NCBI RefSeq assembly: GCF_014647515.1
Contig: NZ_BMPI01000020.1
Coordinates: forward strand, 83,387 to 120,023
DNA: 36,637 bases
Reading direction: 5' to 3'
DNA from: Dactylosporangium sucinum
GTDB taxonomy: Bacteria; Actinomycetota; Actinomycetes; Mycobacteriales; Micromonosporaceae
Part shown: in pieces, positions 1-8,435 of the stretch
Numbering within the stretch: position 1 is the first letter of the stretch
Layout: each line of letters opens with the position of its first letter
Translations under genes and position numbers: made by a program
Notes under the pieces: model-generated
The model's database searches: none
Told to the model about the DNA's origin: nothing
The model's input: the letters and a program-made list of their open reading frames with translations, nothing else

Positions 1-489
1 GCGATGGAGGTGCGCAACGGCGACATCGAGACGCGGCAGAACTTCGGCGACTTCAAGCTGCACGTCGAGTTCTGGCTGCCGCTGTACCCGCCGGACGTGA
101 CCGGCCAGGCGCGCGCCAACAGCGGCGTGTACCTGCAGGGCCGGTACGAGATCCAGGTGCTGGACTCCTTCGGCGACACCACACTGGCCAACGACGAGGC
201 GGGCGCCATCTATGCGAAGAAGGCCCCGGACAGCAACGCAGCGACCGCACCGCAAACGTGGCAGACCTACGAAATCACGTTCCGGGCCGCCCGCTTCAAC
301 GGCGCCACCAAGACCGACAACGCCCGCGTGACGGTGGTGTGGAACGGCGTGACCGTGCAGAACAACGTCGCCATCGACGGGCCGACCACGCTCGGCCAAC
401 CCGAGGGATCCGCGGCCGGCCCGATCCGGCTGCAGGACCACGGCAACCCGGTCCGCTACCGCAACATCTGGATCGAACCGACGAACTGA
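1..489 (+). CDS. DUF1080 (3-keto-disaccharide hydrolase-like) protein, 5' end missing
   Basis: The reading frame is already open at base 1 and ends with TGA at 489, so only the C-terminal 162 codons are present. The visible part has the DUF1080/concanavalin-like beta-sandwich pattern: a stretch reading DFKLHVEFWLP, then NSGVYLQGRYEIQVLDS, a segment WQTYEITFRAARF, and the closing RLQDHGNPVRYRNIWIEP that is typical of the end of this family. DUF1080 domains occur in 3-keto-glycoside hydrolases and in many secreted sugar-binding or sugar-cleaving proteins. The N-terminus, where a signal peptide would show export, lies outside the window. Family assignment is firm; substrate is unknown. It converges on the lipoprotein gene that follows. 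Confidence 0.85.
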   Translation, partial: AMEVRNGDIETRQNFGDFKLHVEFWLPLYPPDVTGQARANSGVYLQGRYEIQVLDSFGDTTLANDEAGAIYAKKAPDSNAATAPQTWQTYEITFRAARFNGATKTDNARVTVVWNGVTVQNNVAIDGPTTLGQPEGSAAGPIRLQDHGNPVRYRNIWIEPTN

Positions 490-496
490 TCGACCG

Positions 497-540
497 CCGG
501 CGGGCGGGCGCCGTCCAACATACCGAGCGCCCGCCGCCGG
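497..540. terminator. Hairpin between convergent genes
   Basis: A GC-only stem with one bulged base: 503-511 pairs with 527-535 over nine bases, and 497-501 pairs with 536-540 beyond the bulge, around a 15-base loop. It lies eight bases after the stop of the upstream gene and between two convergent genes, so it could stop transcription from both sides. There is no T-run, as is common in high-GC actinobacteria. Confidence 0.55.
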
Positions 541-619
541 GGGCCGTCGCCGACGACAATGTCGACCAGCCTTGTGCTCGCCGCGCCGACGCGTTCGGCA
601 ACTTCGAGCAGCGGGCCAG

Positions 620-1114
620 TTATTCTTTGAGTGCCGGGCAGTAGACCCCCGCGTCGGCGATCGCCTTGTCCAACGCGGCCTCGAACTCCGGGTCTTCGAG
701 GGACTCGGCCGTCATCATCTTCGCGACCGTCGCGACGAACTGCTCCAGCGCCGCCTTCGCCTTCGGGTCGGCCGCCTTGGCGATCTCCGGGTTGACCGCC
801 TTCGTGATGCGATCGACGATCGCCTGGCCCTTCGACCTCGCCTTGTCGAGGGCGGCCTGGTCGCCGTCGAGGCTCGCCGTCAACATCTCGGCGAGCGCGT
901 TCAGGAACTCCATCTTCTCGGCCTCGTAGGCGGCCACGACCGCCTTGCACACCGCCTCGGTGTCGGCCTTCAGGTCGACCGTCGGGCTGGGCGCCGCTGA
1001 GCTGGCTGCGGGCGCCGCGCCCTGGCTGGCGTCGCCGGAGTCCTGGGCGCACCCGGTGGCCAGCCCCAACGTGGTGGAAACGGCCAGCGCCAGGAGGATC
1101 CGCCGCAACTGCAT
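620..1114 (-). CDS. Small predicted lipoprotein of unknown function
   Basis: 164 residues. The start ATG at 1114 is preceded by a GGGGAG ribosome site; starting further upstream would place residues before the signal peptide that do not fit it. The N-terminus is a classic lipoprotein signal: two arginines, a hydrophobic run and LATGC, with the lipidated cysteine at about residue 22. An Ala/Ser/Pro-rich linker follows, then an alpha-helical domain rich in Ala, Lys and Glu with two cysteines, one near residue 55 and one near the C-terminus, which could form a disulfide outside the cell. I do not recognise the family. It stands alone, 228 bases downstream of the SDR gene and convergent with the DUF1080 gene. 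Confidence 0.8.
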   Translation of the reverse strand: MQLRRILLALAVSTTLGLATGCAQDSGDASQGAAPAASSAAPSPTVDLKADTEAVCKAVVAAYEAEKMEFLNALAEMLTASLDGDQAALDKARSKGQAIVDRITKAVNPEIAKAADPKAKAALEQFVATVAKMMTAESLEDPEFEAALDKAIADAGVYCPALKE

Positions 1115-1342
1115 GTCATGCTCCCCGTCTCGTGGATCAAGCGAGGAGAGCATAGAGGCGACGAACGGCCGGACACGAACCGATTCAACGGCGCTCTGTT
1201 CCGTATCGAGGTGTTCGCGTAGCTGTGGCGCAAGATCGAGACGCGATCGTAATCGATGCCGCGGCGGGGCACGTCGTCCGGCAGCCGCCCGTGCAACCCG
1301 GCCCGGCCGCTCGATCGAGGCATCGACGGTTTCCGGGATGGG

Positions 1343-2110
1343 TCAGGCCACGGCCATTCCGCCGTTGACCGGCGCGGTGGTGCCGGTGATGAACTCGCTG
1401 TCGTCACCGGCGTAGAAGGCGACGGCCCGGGCGACGTCATCGGGAGAGGCGAACCGGCCAAGCGCCGTCTGGGCCGTCAGGCGCTGCTTGTGTTCCTGAT
1501 CGTGCTCAAGGGCGACGTTGTGCAGGTGACCGCCCACCGGTCCTGGGGCCACCACGTTGACGGTGATCCCACGCGGCCCCAGTTCCTGGGCGACAAAGCG
1601 GGTGAACGAGCTCAGGGCCGCCTTCGAGGTCCCAAGCGCGATCATGCCCTCCAGCGGCAGCGCGCTCTCCATGGTGCCCAGGTAGACGATCCGGCCGTAG
1701 CCGCGCTTGGTCATGCCGGGGACAACGGCCTTCGTCACCACGGAGGCGGCTCGGATCTCCTGTTCCACCTTGCCGCTCAGTTCGTCGACCGACATCTCCT
1801 CGAACGACTTGATCGCGTACGGCATCAAGGCGCTGTGGACCAGAACCTCCACCTCGCCCATGGCGGCCCGGGCCTGCTCGAGCATGCCGACTACGGCGGA
1901 CCGGTCGCGCACGTCGGCTTGCGCGGCCATCGCCTGGCCGCCGGCGGACCTGATCGAGGCGACCAGGTCGTCCGCCTTGTCGCGGCTGCTGCGGTAGTTG
2001 GCCACAATCCGCATACCCCGCGATGCCAGCAACCGGGCCACGGCCGCGCCGATCGCCCCGCTCGCGCCGGTGATCAGTGCGACCTTCCCGTCCTGCTGGA
2101 CATTCGTCAC
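1343..2110 (-). CDS. SDR-fold protein with degenerate active site
   Basis: 255 residues, GTG start with AGGAGC seven bases upstream. The N-terminal NAD(P)-binding motif TGASGAIG (residues 14-21) and the C-terminal pattern ending in TGTTAPVNGGM are those of a classical short-chain dehydrogenase. The catalytic residues are not. Where YxxxK is expected the sequence is LGTSK (159-163), so the tyrosine is leucine; the catalytic serine position is threonine (146); and the structural NNAG motif reads VHSA near residue 91. The lysine is kept. Either the protein uses other chemistry or it has become a binding or sensory protein. It stands alone, with no operon partner. Fold assignment is sure; enzyme activity is doubtful. 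Confidence 0.85.
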   Translation of the reverse strand: MTNVQQDGKVALITGASGAIGAAVARLLASRGMRIVANYRSSRDKADDLVASIRSAGGQAMAAQADVRDRSAVVGMLEQARAAMGEVEVLVHSALMPYAIKSFEEMSVDELSGKVEQEIRAASVVTKAVVPGMTKRGYGRIVYLGTMESALPLEGMIALGTSKAALSSFTRFVAQELGPRGITVNVVAPGPVGGHLHNVALEHDQEHKQRLTAQTALGRFASPDDVARAVAFYAGDDSEFITGTTAPVNGGMAVA

Positions 2111-2240
2111 GCTGCGCTCCTAGGGGTTTCGGAAGTTCTGGACGTGCCCTCGGATGGCCGGTCACGACGATGAGCAGCTCGGGCGGAGCGCTCGGCGCCG
2201 TGATGCCCGGCAACCGTCTTGGTAAACCTGGTTCGGTGTG

Positions 2241-2263
2241 GCGGCCCTGCACGGCGGGGCCGC
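2241..2263 (-). terminator. Possible terminator after the ABC operon
   Basis: A seven-base perfect GC stem (2241-2247 with 2257-2263) around a nine-base loop, about 60 bases downstream of the last permease gene on the minus strand. Short and without a T-run, so only a candidate. Confidence 0.35.
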
Positions 2264-2324
2264 GCGTCCGTGACCTGAGCCGGAGCTTCTTGATCGTGCT
2301 CTTATGGCGGTGAACCCCCGCAGG

Positions 2325-2990
2325 TCATCCGCGTTGCCGCGCTCGGCGTCGGTGGTGGTCCGCAGAGCGCCAGCGCGCGGCCGGGTCGCGCATTCCGGCC
2401 ACGAGCACGCCGGTCGCGCCAACCAGAATGCCCGACCAGCGCAGGTGAGCCTGGGTCCACTGGACCCCGGGGCCGACCAGCATCGGCGCCTGTGGGATCG
2501 ACGAGGCCACCAGGAGCAAAGCCAGGAGCGCGGGCGTGGTGACGATGCCGGGGTGCTCGAATCCGTGGCGGCGACCCCAGGCGGCCAGGGCCCAGATGAC
2601 GAAGAGGGCGGCGGCCAGCTCGACCGTGAGCCCGAGGCCGAGGGCCCACCGATCGCCGCCCGGCGCCGAGGGGAGGAACCAGGCGAGCACAGCCGACCAC
2701 AGCGGAACGACAACGGCTGCGGCGCAGCCGATCCGCAGCCAGAGCCGGCGGGCCAGACTGTACGGGCTGGCCTGCAGCGTGACCGCCGCGCCGTCGTCGA
2801 GCACGTAACCGCTCCCCAGCGCCAACAGCAGGCCCAGCACGCGCAGGTCGCCGACGACGTCGTGCGGGTCGCCGCGGCGTACCGCGAGGAACGCCGCGAC
2901 GGCGACGGCGCCGGTCGCGAACGGTGCCAGGCGCAGGCTGCGCACCAGGTGGCCGCTGCGGACGAGTTCCCACGTCACGGACGGTGTCAT
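2325..2990 (-). CDS. ABC transporter membrane protein (second permease)
   Basis: 221 residues with about six hydrophobic segments (for example FATGAVAVAAFLAV, VLGLLLALGSGYVL and LLALLLVASSI). The ATG at 2990 overlaps the stop of the first permease gene by four bases (ATGA), so translation is coupled. No catalytic motif is present. Its place as the last gene in a sigma/anti-sigma/ATPase/permease operon, directly after another membrane protein, supports a role as the second half of an ABC-2-like exporter. The C-terminus is a charged Arg/His tail. Substrate is unknown. Confidence 0.75.
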   Translation of the reverse strand: MTPSVTWELVRSGHLVRSLRLAPFATGAVAVAAFLAVRRGDPHDVVGDLRVLGLLLALGSGYVLDDGAAVTLQASPYSLARRLWLRIGCAAAVVVPLWSAVLAWFLPSAPGGDRWALGLGLTVELAAALFVIWALAAWGRRHGFEHPGIVTTPALLALLLVASSIPQAPMLVGPGVQWTQAHLRWSGILVGATGVLVAGMRDPAARWRSADHHRRRARQRG

Positions 2991-3796
2991 GGCAGTTGGA
3001 GCCAGCCGAGGGCGAGGGTGGCGGCCACGACCGGCGCACCGACGAGGACCAGCCGTGTCCACTGTGTGCGGTCGCGGTAGACGGCGGCGACGGTGGCGCA
3101 GGCGCAGAGCCCGGCCAGGTAGGCGACGTGCAGCCACGGTTCGCCTGGCACCGGTGACCGACCCTCGAAGGTGGTCTCGGTCGTCCACCACATCCACCAG
3201 ACGCCGGCGTCGAACCGCCTGAACACGACGACCCCGCCCAGGGTCGCGGCGACGAAGGTGATGAGCGCGCCGCCCGCGAAGGGCAGCCAGCGGGCGGCGA
3301 GGACGCCGAGCAGCCCGGCGCCGGCGAGGACGAACGGAAGCTGGGCGAGCTCGCCGGCGGTCAGCAGGTCCTCGGTCGGGATGTCGCTGACGCTGTCGAT
3401 GAGCGCCATGGCACCCGCTCCGACGGCGCCGGCGCCGGCCAGCGGGAGCGCGACACCCAGGCTCATCGCCCAGGTCCGACGCGTGTCCGTGGTCGGCGTG
3501 ACATGCAACATCTCCTCCGCCCGGCTGCGGCGGGCGCTGCTGGCGGCCAGGTTCGCCGCGAAGAGGACGAAGAGGGGCGAGAAGAACGCGATGGCGGTGA
3601 AGACGGTGCCGTACCAGTAGCCGGCGGTCCGGCCGTCGCTGGCCGTCTCGACGCTGGTGGTGACGACGACGACGGCGGGTATCAGCCACAGCACGGGATG
3701 CCGGGCGAGGCGAAGGGTCTCCCGTCCGATCAGCGGCGCCAGGCGGCGGAAGGCGGCCGGACGCGGGCCGGCGGTGACGGAGTCCAGGGCGCTCAT
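2987..3796 (-). CDS. ABC transporter membrane protein (first permease)
   Basis: 269 residues. After a short cytoplasmic segment (IGRETLRLARHP, typical of ABC-2-type permeases) come about six membrane segments, with a soluble stretch containing RRSRAEEMLHVTP between the second and third. Such loops are common in actinobacterial ABC-2 exporters, where they contact the ATPase. Start ATG at 3796 overlaps the stop of the ATPase gene by four bases, and its own stop overlaps the next permease, so all three are translated as a unit. The transported molecule cannot be told from the sequence. Confidence 0.8.
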   Translation of the reverse strand: MSALDSVTAGPRPAAFRRLAPLIGRETLRLARHPVLWLIPAVVVVTTSVETASDGRTAGYWYGTVFTAIAFFSPLFVLFAANLAASSARRSRAEEMLHVTPTTDTRRTWAMSLGVALPLAGAGAVGAGAMALIDSVSDIPTEDLLTAGELAQLPFVLAGAGLLGVLAARWLPFAGGALITFVAATLGGVVVFRRFDAGVWWMWWTTETTFEGRSPVPGEPWLHVAYLAGLCACATVAAVYRDRTQWTRLVLVGAPVVAATLALGWLQLP

Positions 3797-4653
3797 GAGT
3801 GGGTGACCTCCAGCTCGGGTTCGCCCATGAACAGCAGGTACGCGTCTTCCAACGTGGGCGGGATCAGCTCGGCGCCGGCGGGCGGGTCGCCGACGTTGCG
3901 GTAGGTGCCGTCACCGGTCCGCCAAGCCGCGAGCGCGGCGGGCGACCGCTGCGTGTCTGTCCACACGCGACCCGCGGCCCGCGCCGTCAGCTCGGTGGGG
4001 GTACCGGCGAATCGGGCCCGGCCCCGGTGGATCAGGGCGATCCTGGTGCACAGCGCGGTGACGTCCTCGGTCTGGTGGCTGGACATGACCACCGTACGCC
4101 CCTCGCCGGCCTGCGAGATCATCTCCCGGAACCGCAGCCGCTGCTCGGGATCGAGGCCGACCGTCGGCTCGTCGAGGACGAGCAGGTCGGGATCGCCCAG
4201 CAGGGCCTGGGCCAACCCGACCCGCCGGCGCATTCCGCCGGAGAGGGCCCGGATCCGCTTGGCGCTGACGGGTGCCAGCCCGGTCAGCGCGATGACCCGA
4301 CGGACTTCGTCATGCCGGGCCCGCCGGTCGGTCAGCTCCTTCAGAATCGCCACGTAGTCGATGAACTCGAAGACCGTGAACCCCCGATGGAACCCAGCGT
4401 CCTGGGGCAGGTAGCCCAGGCGTTCGCGGATCCGTGTACGGTCGTCGGAGCGCGACGGGTCGCGGCCCAGCAGGGTCACCGTGCCCCGGTCCGGCGCCAG
4501 CACGGTGGCGATCATCCGCAGCAGCGTGGTCTTTCCCGCCCCGTTCGGTCCGAGCAGCCCGGTCACCCCCGCGCCGGCTTCGAGGTCGACGCTGTCCAGC
4601 GCCCGCGTACGACCGAAGGACTTGGTCACGCCCTGCACGCGTACGGTGGTCAT
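3793..4653 (-). CDS. ABC transporter ATP-binding protein
   Basis: 286 residues. Walker A GPNGAGKTT at residues 35-43, Q-loop glutamine at 84, signature LSGGMRRR from 137, Walker B LLVLDEP around 157-163 followed by a D-loop, and a switch histidine in SSHQTED. The LSGGM signature and the C-terminal extension of about 80 residues are those of ABC-2-type exporter ATPases (drug, lantibiotic or natural-product export). The ATG at 4653 overlaps the stop of the anti-sigma gene by four bases. It should pair with the two membrane proteins encoded directly downstream. Substrate is unknown. Confidence 0.93.
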   Translation of the reverse strand: MTTVRVQGVTKSFGRTRALDSVDLEAGAGVTGLLGPNGAGKTTLLRMIATVLAPDRGTVTLLGRDPSRSDDRTRIRERLGYLPQDAGFHRGFTVFEFIDYVAILKELTDRRARHDEVRRVIALTGLAPVSAKRIRALSGGMRRRVGLAQALLGDPDLLVLDEPTVGLDPEQRLRFREMISQAGEGRTVVMSSHQTEDVTALCTRIALIHRGRARFAGTPTELTARAAGRVWTDTQRSPAALAAWRTGDGTYRNVGDPPAGAELIPPTLEDAYLLFMGEPELEVTHS

Positions 4654-5471
4654 GCGCTTCTCCCCAGCTTGATCGTGATGGTGTTCCGGGTGGCGGCGAG
4701 CCAGGTGCCGCCGCCGACGGCCACGGCGAGCCAGAAGACCTGGGCGCCGACGCCGAAGGCGAGGTCGAGGTGACCGGCGATGGTGGCCGGGGCGGTCACC
4801 AGCACCCACGCCGTGGCCACGACGCCGACGGCGACGACGGGCGTCATGCGGGCGGTCAGCGCCAGCGCGGCGCAGGTGAGCCCGGCGGTGGGCAGGAGCC
4901 AGGCGGCGGCCAGCCACTTGGAGCCGGGGAGCGCGAGCCCGGCCACGGCCACGATCGGCACCGTGATCGCCAGGACCGCGGCCGTGCGGATCAGCAGCAG
5001 CCGCAGCCCCGAGTACGGCGCGGCGAGCCCGATCTCCCGGGTCGGGTCGAGGCCGCCCGCGAAGGCCACGGCGACACCCGCCAGCGGCCCGAGTGGGGCG
5101 ACCACGAGAAACATCCGCAGGAAGCGCTCGTCGACCTGAGCCGTCCACGCCGCGAGCGCGAGGACACCCGCGACCGCCAGCAGCCACGGCCCCCGCAGGG
5201 TCGGCGTCGCGGCCACGAGGCGCGCCGTCGCCTCGCCGACGCCGAGCCGGGCCAGCATCCGCTCGGGCCCGCTCCGCCGGGGCGTGTCGACCCGGTCGAC
5301 CACCTCGTGCCAGATCGACGCCACCCGCCGGGCATCCACGTGGGACGAGATCGCGCCCCGGCAGGCCGCGCACTTCATCAGGTGCGCCTCGGCAGACGCG
5401 GCCAGGTCCGGCGGCGCGGCTCCCTGCGCGTACCGGCGGATCGCCTCCGGATCCAGGTGCCATCCGGTCAT
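4650..5471 (-). CDS. Membrane anti-sigma factor with zf-HC2 domain
   Basis: 273 residues. The N-terminal domain carries the zinc-binding anti-sigma motif HxxxCxxC (H30, C34, C37), the hallmark of ZAS/zf-HC2 anti-sigma factors that hold an ECF sigma factor at the membrane. Unlike the usual single-pass form, the rest has about six hydrophobic segments (from LLAVAGVLALAAW to VFWLAVAVGGGTWLAA), so this is a polytopic sensor. It starts 13 bases after the sigma gene and overlaps the ABC ATPase start, which suggests that the transporter it regulates, or the transporter's cargo, feeds back on it. The signal is unknown. Confidence 0.88.
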   Translation of the reverse strand: MTGWHLDPEAIRRYAQGAAPPDLAASAEAHLMKCAACRGAISSHVDARRVASIWHEVVDRVDTPRRSGPERMLARLGVGEATARLVAATPTLRGPWLLAVAGVLALAAWTAQVDERFLRMFLVVAPLGPLAGVAVAFAGGLDPTREIGLAAPYSGLRLLLIRTAAVLAITVPIVAVAGLALPGSKWLAAAWLLPTAGLTCAALALTARMTPVVAVGVVATAWVLVTAPATIAGHLDLAFGVGAQVFWLAVAVGGGTWLAATRNTITIKLGRSA

Positions 5472-5484
5472 CCCGGCCTCCCTG

Positions 5485-6021
5485 TCATGTCAGCCTCTCC
5501 CGCAACTCGGCGCGGGCGCGCATCATCCGTGTCTTGACCGTGCCGGGCGGGATGCCGAGCAGCCGGGCGGCCTCCCGCGTCGTCAGCCCGTCCAGGACGG
5601 TCGCCTGCACCACGGCCCGGAGCTCCGGTGACAGGCTGGCCAGTGCCGTACCCACGTCGCCGTACTGGACCGCGAGCAGTACGTGCTCCTCGGCCGACGT
5701 CTCGACGCCGGCGAACTCCGTTAGCTCATCGGCCGGCGGCCGGCTGCGCCGCAGCGCGTCGACGAGCCGGCGGATGCCGATTCCCCAGATCCACGCGGCC
5801 ACCTCGCCCCGGCGGTCCCACCGCCCGGCCGACCGCCAGACCGCCACGAAGGTGTCCTGCGCAACCTCATCGACGAGCTCCGGCGACGAGCACCGCCGCC
5901 CGAGGCGCACCAGGACCCACGGCAGGTGCCGCCGATACAGCTCGGCGAACGCCTCCCGGTCGCCGTCGGCGATCGCCGCGAGGAGCTGGGGATCCTCCCG
6001 CGGATCCGGCGGTCGCGTCAC
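5485..6021 (-). CDS. ECF-family RNA polymerase sigma factor
   Basis: 178 residues. Region 2 spans roughly residues 25-90 (FAELYRRHLPWVLVRLGRR, then DEVAQDTFVAVWRSAGRWD), and region 4 spans about 120-175 with the helix-turn-helix DGLTTREAARLLGIPPGTVKTRMMRARAELRERL. No region 1 or 3, as expected for ECF sigma factors. The GTG start at 6021 has no good ribosome site; a leaderless transcript or a later start is possible. It heads the operon with its anti-sigma factor and an ABC exporter and is divergent from the endonuclease/phosphatase-like gene across 237 bases. I could not identify a convincing ECF-type promoter in that gap. Confidence 0.93.
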   Translation of the reverse strand: MTRPPDPREDPQLLAAIADGDREAFAELYRRHLPWVLVRLGRRCSSPELVDEVAQDTFVAVWRSAGRWDRRGEVAAWIWGIGIRRLVDALRRSRPPADELTEFAGVETSAEEHVLLAVQYGDVGTALASLSPELRAVVQATVLDGLTTREAARLLGIPPGTVKTRMMRARAELRERLT

Positions 6022-6258
6022 CTACGAGGCCGGACGATCGAGGTAGCTTCCATCCACGCCTTGTTTGTCGCACAGCGCGGGTCGAACGGTTCACGGGGCC
6101 GGCTCGAACCGCCACGACCGGATTCGAGGAAGCGCTCTGACCACAAACATTCACGGTATTGGACAACGCTGCCCGGCCTCCCGGTCGGGCGGCGTAGGTG
6201 ATTGCAGGCTGTGCGGGGTCATCGCGGCCGACTTGCCCATCCCCCTACCCTTGGCGGG

Positions 6259-7275
6259 ATGATCAGCACCGAGGAGTCCCTGCCGCGGGCGTCGCCTGCC
6301 GCGGCCCCCCGGCGGCGCCGGTGGCTGACCGTGCTGGTGTGGACGCTCATCGCGCCGTTCGCGGCGTGGGCGGCGGCGCGGGTGTTCGGCCTGGAGAGCG
6401 GCTACCCGACCATCCAGCTCATCGCCTTCACCCCCTATGTCGCGGTGCTCTCGTTGGTGCCGCTGGCCCTCGCGGTGCTGACGAAACGGATCTGGCCGGC
6501 GGTCGCGGCGGCGGTGGTGGCGGTCGCGTTCGCCGCGTGCCTCCTGCCGCGCTGGATCGCCGACACCGACGCCGGGGTTGCGGCAGGGCCGAGGCTGCGG
6601 GTGATGACCGTCAACATGCTCTACGGCCAGGCCGACCCCGACCAGATCGTGCGCCTCGTCCGCGACGGCGCCGTCGACCTGCTCGCCGTCCAGGAGTACA
6701 CCGAGGAAGGGCACACCGCACTGCGCGCGGCCGGGCTGGAGGAGACACTGCCCGACTCGGTCACCTATCCACGGGCCGACGCGGGCGGCTCGGCTGTCTA
6801 CAGCCGCTTCCCGCTCGCGGACAAGGGATACCGGCAGCTCCCCGGCGGCTTCATGCAGGCGCACGCCAGAGTGCAGGTGCCGGGCGCCCCGGAGGTGTAC
6901 GTCGAGTCGGCGCACCCCTGCGCCCCGATGGGCCGCGTGTCGGACGCCTGTTGGCTGGCCGATCTCGCGGCACAGCCGGCGGCAACCCCGAGCGGGCCCG
7001 TCAACCTGCTCATGGGCGACTTCAACTCGACCCTCGACCACAAGGCGTTCCGCCGGGTGCTGACGAAGGGGTACCACGACGCGGCCGACGTCGCCGGTGC
7101 CGGGCTCTCGACGTCGTGGCCGTACGACAACCGGTGGTACTTCCCGAGCGTGACGCTCGACCACATCCTCGCCGATGAGCGCGTCGGGGTGCGGAAGGTC
7201 GTGCTCCATCGCGTCGCGGGGAGCGACCACAGAGCCGTGTTCGCCGAACTGGTGCTCCCGAAGGCCGGCGGCTGA
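6259..7275 (+). CDS. Membrane-anchored endonuclease/exonuclease/phosphatase family protein
   Basis: 338 residues from the ATG at 6259; an in-frame ATG at 6202 would only add a non-hydrophobic leader. Residues 22-42, 55-75 and 80-97 are three membrane segments. The remainder is an EEP (DNase I-like) domain: TVNM with N119, QE with E146, GDFN (D254, N256), and the closing SDHR (D323, H324), so metal and catalytic residues are all kept. The topology puts the enzyme outside the cell. Proteins of this layout may cleave DNA, phosphodiesters or lipids; the substrate cannot be told here. Followed by a strong hairpin. Confidence 0.88.
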   Translation: MISTEESLPRASPAAAPRRRRWLTVLVWTLIAPFAAWAAARVFGLESGYPTIQLIAFTPYVAVLSLVPLALAVLTKRIWPAVAAAVVAVAFAACLLPRWIADTDAGVAAGPRLRVMTVNMLYGQADPDQIVRLVRDGAVDLLAVQEYTEEGHTALRAAGLEETLPDSVTYPRADAGGSAVYSRFPLADKGYRQLPGGFMQAHARVQVPGAPEVYVESAHPCAPMGRVSDACWLADLAAQPAATPSGPVNLLMGDFNSTLDHKAFRRVLTKGYHDAADVAGAGLSTSWPYDNRWYFPSVTLDHILADERVGVRKVVLHRVAGSDHRAVFAELVLPKAGG

Positions 7276-7344
7276 CCCGTAGCGAGGGCGAGGTGCAGGC
7301 GTCGGCGTTCGCGCGGGTACACCGGGATGGAGTCCCGGCCACAG

Positions 7345-7381
7345 CGAAACAGCGTCCGAACCTTGTCCGGACGCTGTTTCG
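7345..7381. terminator. Bidirectional terminator hairpin
   Basis: A perfect 14-base stem (7345-7358 with 7368-7381) with a nine-base loop. It lies 69 bases after the plus-strand EEP gene and 28 bases beyond the stop of the minus-strand repeat protein, so it can serve both converging genes. The outer end of the stem is A/T-rich (GAAAC/GTTTC), giving a short T-tract when read in the plus direction. Confidence 0.8.
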
Positions 7382-7409
7382 ACTTACCTACCGGCAAGGC
7401 GCAACGGCC

Positions 7410-8435
7410 TTACACCTCCGAGCGCACGACCTGGTAACCGGCGAGTGGGTCGGCGCAGACGGCGTACAGGCTGATGGTGCGGGAGACGCTGTCGCCGTTG
7501 CGCAGGGCGGTCAGCCACGAGGACTGGCTGCCGACCGTGCCGGGCGCAGACTCCTGGATGCGGGTCTTGAAGTCGGCACTGCCCGAGCCGACGACCGCCG
7601 CACCTCCGCTGAGCACCACCGAGCCCACCGGACACCGCGCGGTGTCGCGGACGAACCCGCCCGCGGCCAGGGTGACATCCTTGTGAACGACCTGATAGCC
7701 GGTCGGGGTGCTGGCGCAGACGACGAACAGTCTGATCGTATGGGAGACGGTGTCGTTGTTGCGCAGTGCGGTCAGCCACAGGGACTGGCTGCCGGTCGTG
7801 CCCGGCGAGGACTCCTGGACAATGCGATCGACGGAGGCCGGTTGGTTGGAGCTGTAGGGAGTGTCGGCCGCGCCACCGCCGAGCGCGACCGTTCCCACCG
7901 GGCACGTTGCGATGTCACGCAGAAACCCACCTGCGGCCACGGTGACGTTCTTGGAGACGACCTGGTAGCCGGCGACGCTGTCGACGCAGACGCTGAACAG
8001 GCCGATCTGGTGGGAGACACCGTCGGTGTTGCGGATAGTGGTCGCCCACAAGCCAGCCATCGTGTTCGTGGTGGAGTCGAGGTGCGCCCGCACCTCGGAC
8101 CCCTCGATGCGAGTACCGAAGTCGCCGCTGCCCTCACCGATCACCGAGGCACCACCGCCAGTCACTCGCTGGCCCGCCGCGCACAGGCGCCCGCCGTTGA
8201 TGATCCCGCCCGAGGTCATGGCCTGGGCCGGGGCCGCGGGCAGGAGCGCGACGAGGGCGGCCACGCTCGCGAGTGCGAGCGCGATCTGGCCGGCCCTGCG
8301 GGGTGAGCATGTGAATCGTCCGCCCCTGGGGAGGGGCGACGTCACGGGCGAATCAGATTCGCCACCCGACTCGTTCGGCGACACGCCTGAGGACATCGTG
8401 TGTTCGTGAAGCGCGGAGCGCATTCCCTCTGACAC
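7410..8435 (-). CDS. Secreted protein of three tandem ~90-residue repeats
   Basis: 341 residues from a GTG at 8435 that has an AGAGAG site upstream; in-frame ATGs at 8423 and 8396 are alternatives. A hydrophobic signal segment (residues 50-72, ending PAQA) follows a long charged N-terminus. The mature part is three related units, about 85-163, 178-253 and 268-341. Each has a CPVG- or CAAG-type opening, a GGGA turn, SQSxWLTALRNxDxVSxTIxL in the middle, VC near the end, and GYQVVxKxVTxAAGGF leading into the next. Each unit has one cysteine pair, probably a disulfide. There is no enzyme motif. I do not recognise the family; an extracellular adhesive or coat protein is a guess. Confidence 0.8.
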   Translation of the reverse strand: MSEGMRSALHEHTMSSGVSPNESGGESDSPVTSPLPRGGRFTCSPRRAGQIALALASVAALVALLPAAPAQAMTSGGIINGGRLCAAGQRVTGGGASVIGEGSGDFGTRIEGSEVRAHLDSTTNTMAGLWATTIRNTDGVSHQIGLFSVCVDSVAGYQVVSKNVTVAAGGFLRDIATCPVGTVALGGGAADTPYSSNQPASVDRIVQESSPGTTGSQSLWLTALRNNDTVSHTIRLFVVCASTPTGYQVVHKDVTLAAGGFVRDTARCPVGSVVLSGGAAVVGSGSADFKTRIQESAPGTVGSQSSWLTALRNGDSVSRTISLYAVCADPLAGYQVVRSEV

